DNA from: Salinimicrobium sp035607535
Lineage (GTDB): Bacteria > Bacteroidota > Bacteroidia > Flavobacteriales > Flavobacteriaceae
Length of the DNA stretch: 64,000 bases
NCBI RefSeq assembly: GCF_035607535.1
Contig: NZ_JAYDZX010000011.1
Coordinates: forward strand, 124,001-188,000
Direction of reading: 5' to 3'
This document shows, piece after piece, positions 60,183 to 64,000 of the stretch. How positions within the stretch are numbered: position 1 is the first letter of the stretch; each line of letters begins with the position of its first letter. Made by a program: the position numbers and the translations under genes. The notes under the pieces were generated by a model that was given only the letters and a program-made list of their open reading frames with translations, was not told the DNA's origin and made no database searches.

Positions 60183-61001
60183 TTGAAAAAAATATTGATC
60201 TTAGGGGGAAGCGGCTTTATTGGGAATGCCCTGTATAAAGAGCTTTACCCCTACTTTGATACGCATGCCACCTACCACACGGAAAATGCTTCTTTTGGGA
60301 AAAACCAAAAGTTTCACCAGTTTGATGTTGAAAGGGAAAGCATAAGTATCCTTCTGGAAAATCTACGGCCGAACGCAATCATTTCTGCCCTCCGGGGAGA
60401 CTTTCTGGCCCAGATTCATGCCCACTTTGAAATCATTGATTACCTGCAGAAGAACAAGAATACGAAGCTAATTTTTATTTCTTCAGCCAATGTCTTTGAT
60501 GCTTTTACCAATTATCCTTCATATGAATATGATAAGACGCTTTCGAAAAGTGTCTACGGAAGGTTCAAGATCAAGATCGAAAATGCACTCCTGCGACTGC
60601 CCAACAACAAGTATGTCATCGCCAGGTTGCCTATGGTGTTTGGAGCAAATTCCCCACGGGTGCATGAGATCAAGAGGCAATTAAAGGAGCACGAGGCCAT
60701 TGAGGTCTTCTCTAACGTAGTGGTCAATGCTACTTATGAGGCCAAGGTCACCCAACAGCTCCATTATATCATTAACCGAAACCGGCAAGGAGTATTTCAC
60801 CTTGGGAGCAATGATCTTATTCACCACAATGACCTTATAGCCGAGATCTGTGAAATGTTGGGAGAAAAGAAACCCCTGCTAAAGAATGTCTACGATTCCA
60901 ACTTCGATCGTTTTTTGGCAGTGATCCCCAAAGATAATTTACTCCCCAAGAATTTACAGATCTCGATCCAGGAAGTTGTATCGAGTTCACTGGTTTCCTG
61001 A
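60183..61001 (+). CDS. RmlD-like NAD(P)-dependent epimerase/reductase
   Basis: 272 residues, TTG start 3 bases after the gcvT stop. The nucleotide loop GGSGFIG and the catalytic YGRFK (YxxxK) are present, followed by RLPMVFGANSPRVHE, resembling dTDP-4-dehydrorhamnose reductase-like and atypical extended SDRs. No rhamnose or O-antigen genes are near; the pairing with gcvT may simply reflect shared transcription. Substrate unknown. Confidence 0.8.
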   Translation: MKKILILGGSGFIGNALYKELYPYFDTHATYHTENASFGKNQKFHQFDVERESISILLENLRPNAIISALRGDFLAQIHAHFEIIDYLQKNKNTKLIFISSANVFDAFTNYPSYEYDKTLSKSVYGRFKIKIENALLRLPNNKYVIARLPMVFGANSPRVHEIKRQLKEHEAIEVFSNVVVNATYEAKVTQQLHYIINRNRQGVFHLGSNDLIHHNDLIAEICEMLGEKKPLLKNVYDSNFDRFLAVIPKDNLLPKNLQISIQEVVSSSLVS

Positions 61002-61071
61002 TTGTTAATCTTCTACTAATTACCCTCTATCCCTCTTTTTTCATGTTTAACTTTAAACAAAACCTGAAAAA

Positions 61072-61362
61072 ATGGAAATAATGGATCAATATGAGATCAA
61101 CCGAAGGTTAGAGGATCTCGAGGGCTGGGAATACAAAGATGACGCAATTCACACTTCCTTCCAGTTTGAGAATTTCAAGGAATGCTTTTCGGTGATGGTG
61201 AGGATAGCTTTTGAAGCTGAAGCCCAGCAGCACCACCCAAACTGGACAAATGTCTACAGTGAATTACAGATTTCGCTTTCAACACATGACGCCGGCGGCG
61301 TCACAGAAAAAGATTTCAAACTTGCCCGAAGCATTGAAAATATAGTAGATGCCGGCGAATAA
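61072..61362 (+). CDS. 4a-hydroxytetrahydrobiopterin dehydratase (PCD/DCoH)
   Basis: 96 residues, the normal size. The signature EAQQHHPNW (HHP and Trp of the active site), LSTHDAGGVTEKDFKLA is exact for the family. Dehydrates the pterin product of aromatic amino acid hydroxylases. No phenylalanine hydroxylase gene is in view. An ATG three codons downstream (61081) is an alternative start. Confidence 0.92.
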   Translation: MEIMDQYEINRRLEDLEGWEYKDDAIHTSFQFENFKECFSVMVRIAFEAEAQQHHPNWTNVYSELQISLSTHDAGGVTEKDFKLARSIENIVDAGE

Positions 61363-61419
61363 TCTTTTTTAGGAGATAGATGATTTTTCCTATTTTTACG
61401 CCACAATTAATTCAAGGAA

Positions 61420-62148
61420 ATGGGAAGAGCATTTGAATTCAGGAAAGCGCGAAAAATGAAGCGATGGTCTGCTATGGCCAAAGCTTTCACTCGTATTGGG
61501 AAAGACATAGTCATGGCTGTCAAGGAAGGCGGACCAGACCCCGATACCAACTCCAGGTTACGGGCGGTAATCCAGAATGCCAAAAGTGTCAACATGCCCA
61601 AAGACAATATCGAACGCGCAATTAAACGTGCTTCAGATAAAAGTCAGGGCGACTACAAAATTGTACTTTTTGAAGGCTATGCACCACACGGGATCGCCGT
61701 ACTGGTGGAAACCGCTACAGATAATAATAACCGCACCGTTGCCAACGTGAGATCGTATTTCAACAAGTGTGATGGAAACTTGGGAACTTCAGGTTCGGTA
61801 GAATTTATGTTCGATCATTCCTGTAACTTCAGGATTGCTAAAGAAGGACTTGATCCCGAAGAACTTGAGCTGGAACTTATCGATTTTGGTGCCGAAGAAG
61901 TATTTGAGGATGAAGATGGCATCATCATTTACGCACCATTTGAAGCTTTTGGAGGAATTCAGAAGGAATTGGAAAGCCGTGATATTGAGATTATTTCTTC
62001 CGGTTTTGAGTATATTCCGCAGGTAACAAAGAAATTATCTCCCGAAGAAGCTGCCGATGTTGAAAAGCTTCTGGAAAAGCTGGAAGAAGACGATGATGTA
62101 CAGCATGTATATCACACCATGGAGGAATCCACAGAGGAAGAAGAATAG
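61420..62148 (+). CDS. YebC/PmpR family protein
   Basis: 242 residues. GRAFEFRKARKMKRWSAMAKAF, GGPDPDTNSRLRAVIQNAK, PKDNIERAIKRAS and GTSGSVEFMFDH follow the family pattern closely. Described members act as transcription regulators; recent work on the family also links it to translation at proline-rich stalls. A hairpin terminator follows. Confidence 0.95.
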   Translation: MGRAFEFRKARKMKRWSAMAKAFTRIGKDIVMAVKEGGPDPDTNSRLRAVIQNAKSVNMPKDNIERAIKRASDKSQGDYKIVLFEGYAPHGIAVLVETATDNNNRTVANVRSYFNKCDGNLGTSGSVEFMFDHSCNFRIAKEGLDPEELELELIDFGAEEVFEDEDGIIIYAPFEAFGGIQKELESRDIEIISSGFEYIPQVTKKLSPEEAADVEKLLEKLEEDDDVQHVYHTMEESTEEEE

Positions 62149-62159
62149 AAATACAACAG

Positions 62160-62182
62160 GGCCGGTGAAGAACCGGCCTTTT
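62160..62182 (+). terminator. intrinsic terminator after the YebC gene
   Basis: Seven-bp GC-rich stem GGCCGGT / ACCGGCC with a GAAGA loop, then TTTT. Confidence 0.85.
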
Positions 62183-62197
62183 AGCTTCTAAACATTA

Positions 62198-63085
62198 ATG
62201 GAAACCGAAACCCACCGCCAGGCCATCAAAGCCTCTTATTATAGCATTGCCGGCAATGCTATTTTGGCCATTATAAAGGGGGTGACCGGGTTCTTCGGAA
62301 ATTCCTATGCACTTATCGCAGATGCTATTGAATCCACAACAGATGTGTTCGCGAGTCTGCTGGTGCTCTTCGGGCTGAAATATTCTGCCCGGCCGGCCGA
62401 TGATAACCATCCTTATGGTCATGGCCGTGTGGAGCCGCTCATCACGTTTGCTGTTGTTGGATTTTTAGTGGTCTCGGCGACTATCATCGTGATGGAAAGC
62501 ATAGAAAATATTCAGACTCCGCATAAAGTACCAAAACCTTATACGCTCATTGTTCTCGCTGCTATTATAGCCACAAAAGAGATCTTTTACAGATTCATCA
62601 ACAAGAAAAGTGATGAGACCAAAAGCAGCTCCCTAAAAGCTGATGCCTGGCACCACCGCAGTGATGCCATCACTTCCCTCATGGCGTTCATAGGTATTTC
62701 AATAGCCTTATTTATGGGCAAAGGCTATGAAACCGCCGATGACTGGGCAGCCCTTTTCGCTTCAGGTTTTATTCTTTATAATGCCTATTTGATACTGCGT
62801 CCCGCTTTGGGGGAGATCATGGATGAGCACCTTTATGATGACATGGTAGCAGAAATAAGGGAGATCTCGCAAAAAGAAAAAGGAGTCATTGAAACTGAAA
62901 AATGCTTTATCAGGAAAACAGGGATGACCTTTCATGTGGACCTACATGTTATTGTTGATGGCACGTTATCGGTGAATGAAGGCCATGAGATTGCTCACAA
63001 CCTAAAGGACCGGCTACTTAAGGAAATGCCCGAAATAGCCGATATCCTCATCCACATCGAACCTCACGATACAGATCACTCCTGA
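62198..63085 (+). CDS. cation diffusion facilitator (CDF) transporter
   Basis: 295 residues. Six predicted transmembrane helices; helix II has LIADAIESTTDVFAS and helix V LKADAWHHRSDAITS, carrying the Asp/His metal site of CDF pumps. The cytoplasmic C-terminal domain (VETEKCFIRKTGMTFHVDLHV) is present. Exports divalent metals such as Zn, Fe or Mn in exchange for protons. Metal specificity cannot be read from sequence alone. Confidence 0.93.
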   Translation: METETHRQAIKASYYSIAGNAILAIIKGVTGFFGNSYALIADAIESTTDVFASLLVLFGLKYSARPADDNHPYGHGRVEPLITFAVVGFLVVSATIIVMESIENIQTPHKVPKPYTLIVLAAIIATKEIFYRFINKKSDETKSSSLKADAWHHRSDAITSLMAFIGISIALFMGKGYETADDWAALFASGFILYNAYLILRPALGEIMDEHLYDDMVAEIREISQKEKGVIETEKCFIRKTGMTFHVDLHVIVDGTLSVNEGHEIAHNLKDRLLKEMPEIADILIHIEPHDTDHS

Positions 63086-63217
63086 AAAATACCCTTTTTG
63101 CCCCCCTTGTCTTTTCAAGCTTAGCCTTTCCTAAAAATTTATTAATCCCATGGCTCATCTGCAAGGGACGTTCTCAATTGCCTATCTTTATAGAATAAAC
63201 AAGAAAACAGAGTTTAA

Positions 63218-63943
63218 ATGGATGTAAGATTAGCTGTCCTCATAGACGGCGACAATATTCCTTCAGCCTATGTAAAGGAAATGATGGAAGAAATAGCCAA
63301 ATACGGCAACCCAACAATAAAAAGAATTTACGGCGACTGGACGAAGCCTCACCTGGCCAAATGGAAAGCGGTACTGCTTGAAAATGCGGTAACTCCCATT
63401 CAGCAGTATGGCTATACCCAGGGTAAAAATGCGACCGATTCGGCCATGATCATCGATGCCATGGACATTCTGTACTCAGAGAAAGTTGACGGCTTTTGCC
63501 TGGTTTCCAGCGACAGTGATTTTACCCGTCTTGCGACCAGGCTTAGAGAAGCCGGCATGAACGTCATTGGAATTGGAGAAAAGAAAACTCCAGATCCTTT
63601 CATCGTTGCCTGCGACAGGTTCATTTACATCGAGATCCTTAAAAATCAAACTAAAGAGTCCAAAGAAAAAGAGACCAAGAAGGATAATTACGACAAGATC
63701 ACCAATAAGGTGATAAGGTTGATCGCCACAACCATTTCTGATGTTGCCGATGATGACGGATGGGCGTTTCTGGGAGACGTTGGTAGCCTTTTGCAAAAGA
63801 AGCAGCCTAACTTTGACTCCCGGAACTACGGTTTTCAGAAATTAACTCCTATGATAAGTTCCATTGATAAATTTGAGATTGAATCCAGGGAAAATCAGGG
63901 TCGCGGGAAGTACAAGCTAATTTATGTGAGGAATAAAGAATGA
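63218..63943 (+). CDS. NYN-domain (PIN-like) RNase with C-terminal OST-HTH-like region
   Basis: 241 residues. The NYN/DUF88 core has the acidic residues in LAVLIDGDNIP, DSAMIIDAMDIL and LVSSDSDFTRLATRL, arranged as in PIN-like nucleases such as LabA and MARF1. After a charged linker, the last ~75 residues (DDDGWAFLGDVGSLLQKKQPNFDSRNYGF) look like an OST-HTH/LOTUS RNA-binding domain. Probable RNA-processing enzyme. A TATCTTTA box lies about 35 bases upstream. Confidence 0.88.
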   Translation: MDVRLAVLIDGDNIPSAYVKEMMEEIAKYGNPTIKRIYGDWTKPHLAKWKAVLLENAVTPIQQYGYTQGKNATDSAMIIDAMDILYSEKVDGFCLVSSDSDFTRLATRLREAGMNVIGIGEKKTPDPFIVACDRFIYIEILKNQTKESKEKETKKDNYDKITNKVIRLIATTISDVADDDGWAFLGDVGSLLQKKQPNFDSRNYGFQKLTPMISSIDKFEIESRENQGRGKYKLIYVRNKE

Positions 63944-64000
63944 TTTAAGGGAATAATGATTAAGGATAAACACTGGTACAGGATTGGTTTGCTGTAAAAG

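Noticed and set aside
1..64000. tRNA, rRNA, IS elements, prophage or integrative element
   Set aside because: Scanned spacers show no cloverleaf, transposase, integrase or phage structural gene; gene content and spacing look like stable core chromosome.

Overview
The window looks like a chromosomal segment of a Bacteroidetes bacterium, most likely family Flavobacteriaceae. The grounds are a type IX secretion sorting tail on a large secreted protein, a CarboxypepD_reg-TonB outer-membrane receptor, several TAnnTTTG promoter boxes of the Bacteroidetes type, a probable capnine (sulfonolipid) gene pair, an MlaEFD-type operon and moderate-to-low G+C. I see no rRNA or tRNA gene, phage, insertion sequence, integrase or CRISPR array. 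Coding density is high on both strands and most genes are housekeeping or regulatory.

Layout. 1-3.2 kb: a cut-off VOC gene, two NAD(P)-binding oxidoreductase-type genes, a SpoIIAA-like gene and a methyltransferase. 3.2-10.2 kb (minus): a four-gene red-light signalling operon with a CheB-CheR-PAS histidine kinase, a bacteriophytochrome, a response regulator and a heme oxygenase that would make the biliverdin chromophore. 10.7-15 kb: a CarboxypepD_reg protein and a 960-residue secreted beta-helix protein, convergent on a perfect palindromic terminator. 15.2-19.5 kb: sbcDC. 19.6-25.8 kb: a PfpI-like protein, two tandem LuxR-type regulators, a pseudouridine synthase, a degenerate universal stress protein with a membrane protein, a zinc metallopeptidase and a PfkB sugar kinase. 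26-28.5 kb: mlaE-mlaF-mlaD. 28.5-29.5 kb: an azurin-like lipoprotein and a zinc-ribbon protein.

29.7-37.7 kb is the most interesting part, a stress island. It holds a receiver-Crp/Fnr fusion regulator, Hsp20, and a five-gene operon of three tandem universal stress proteins (the third interrupted by an in-frame TAG), an ATP-cone/Mrr-like nuclease fusion and a metallo-beta-lactamase/beta-CASP RNase-like protein. A small lipoprotein and two related coiled-coil proteins of unknown function follow. Three transcription units here (hsp20, the stress-protein operon, the coiled-coil pair) each carry a TGAY-N4-RTCA palindrome centred 52-71 bases before the ATG and about 29 bases before a TAnCTT box. 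I infer a regulon controlled by the receiver-Crp/Fnr protein, resembling in content the DosR dormancy regulon of mycobacteria.

37.8-64 kb: an SRAP protein, a HipA-like kinase with a DUF3037 partner, WrbA, the capnine-type pair (alpha-oxoamine synthase plus cysteine-synthase-like enzyme), a prolyl oligopeptidase-family peptidase, YbaB, threonine aldolase, a large zinc metalloprotease, prfB with its programmed +1 frameshift followed by a seven-copy AAGGTTT repeat, an ArsC-like protein, the TonB receptor, fumC, hutH, nnr, gcvT, a RmlD-like protein, a pterin dehydratase, YebC, a cation-efflux protein and a NYN-domain protein. Function calls come from motifs read by eye; no database search was run.
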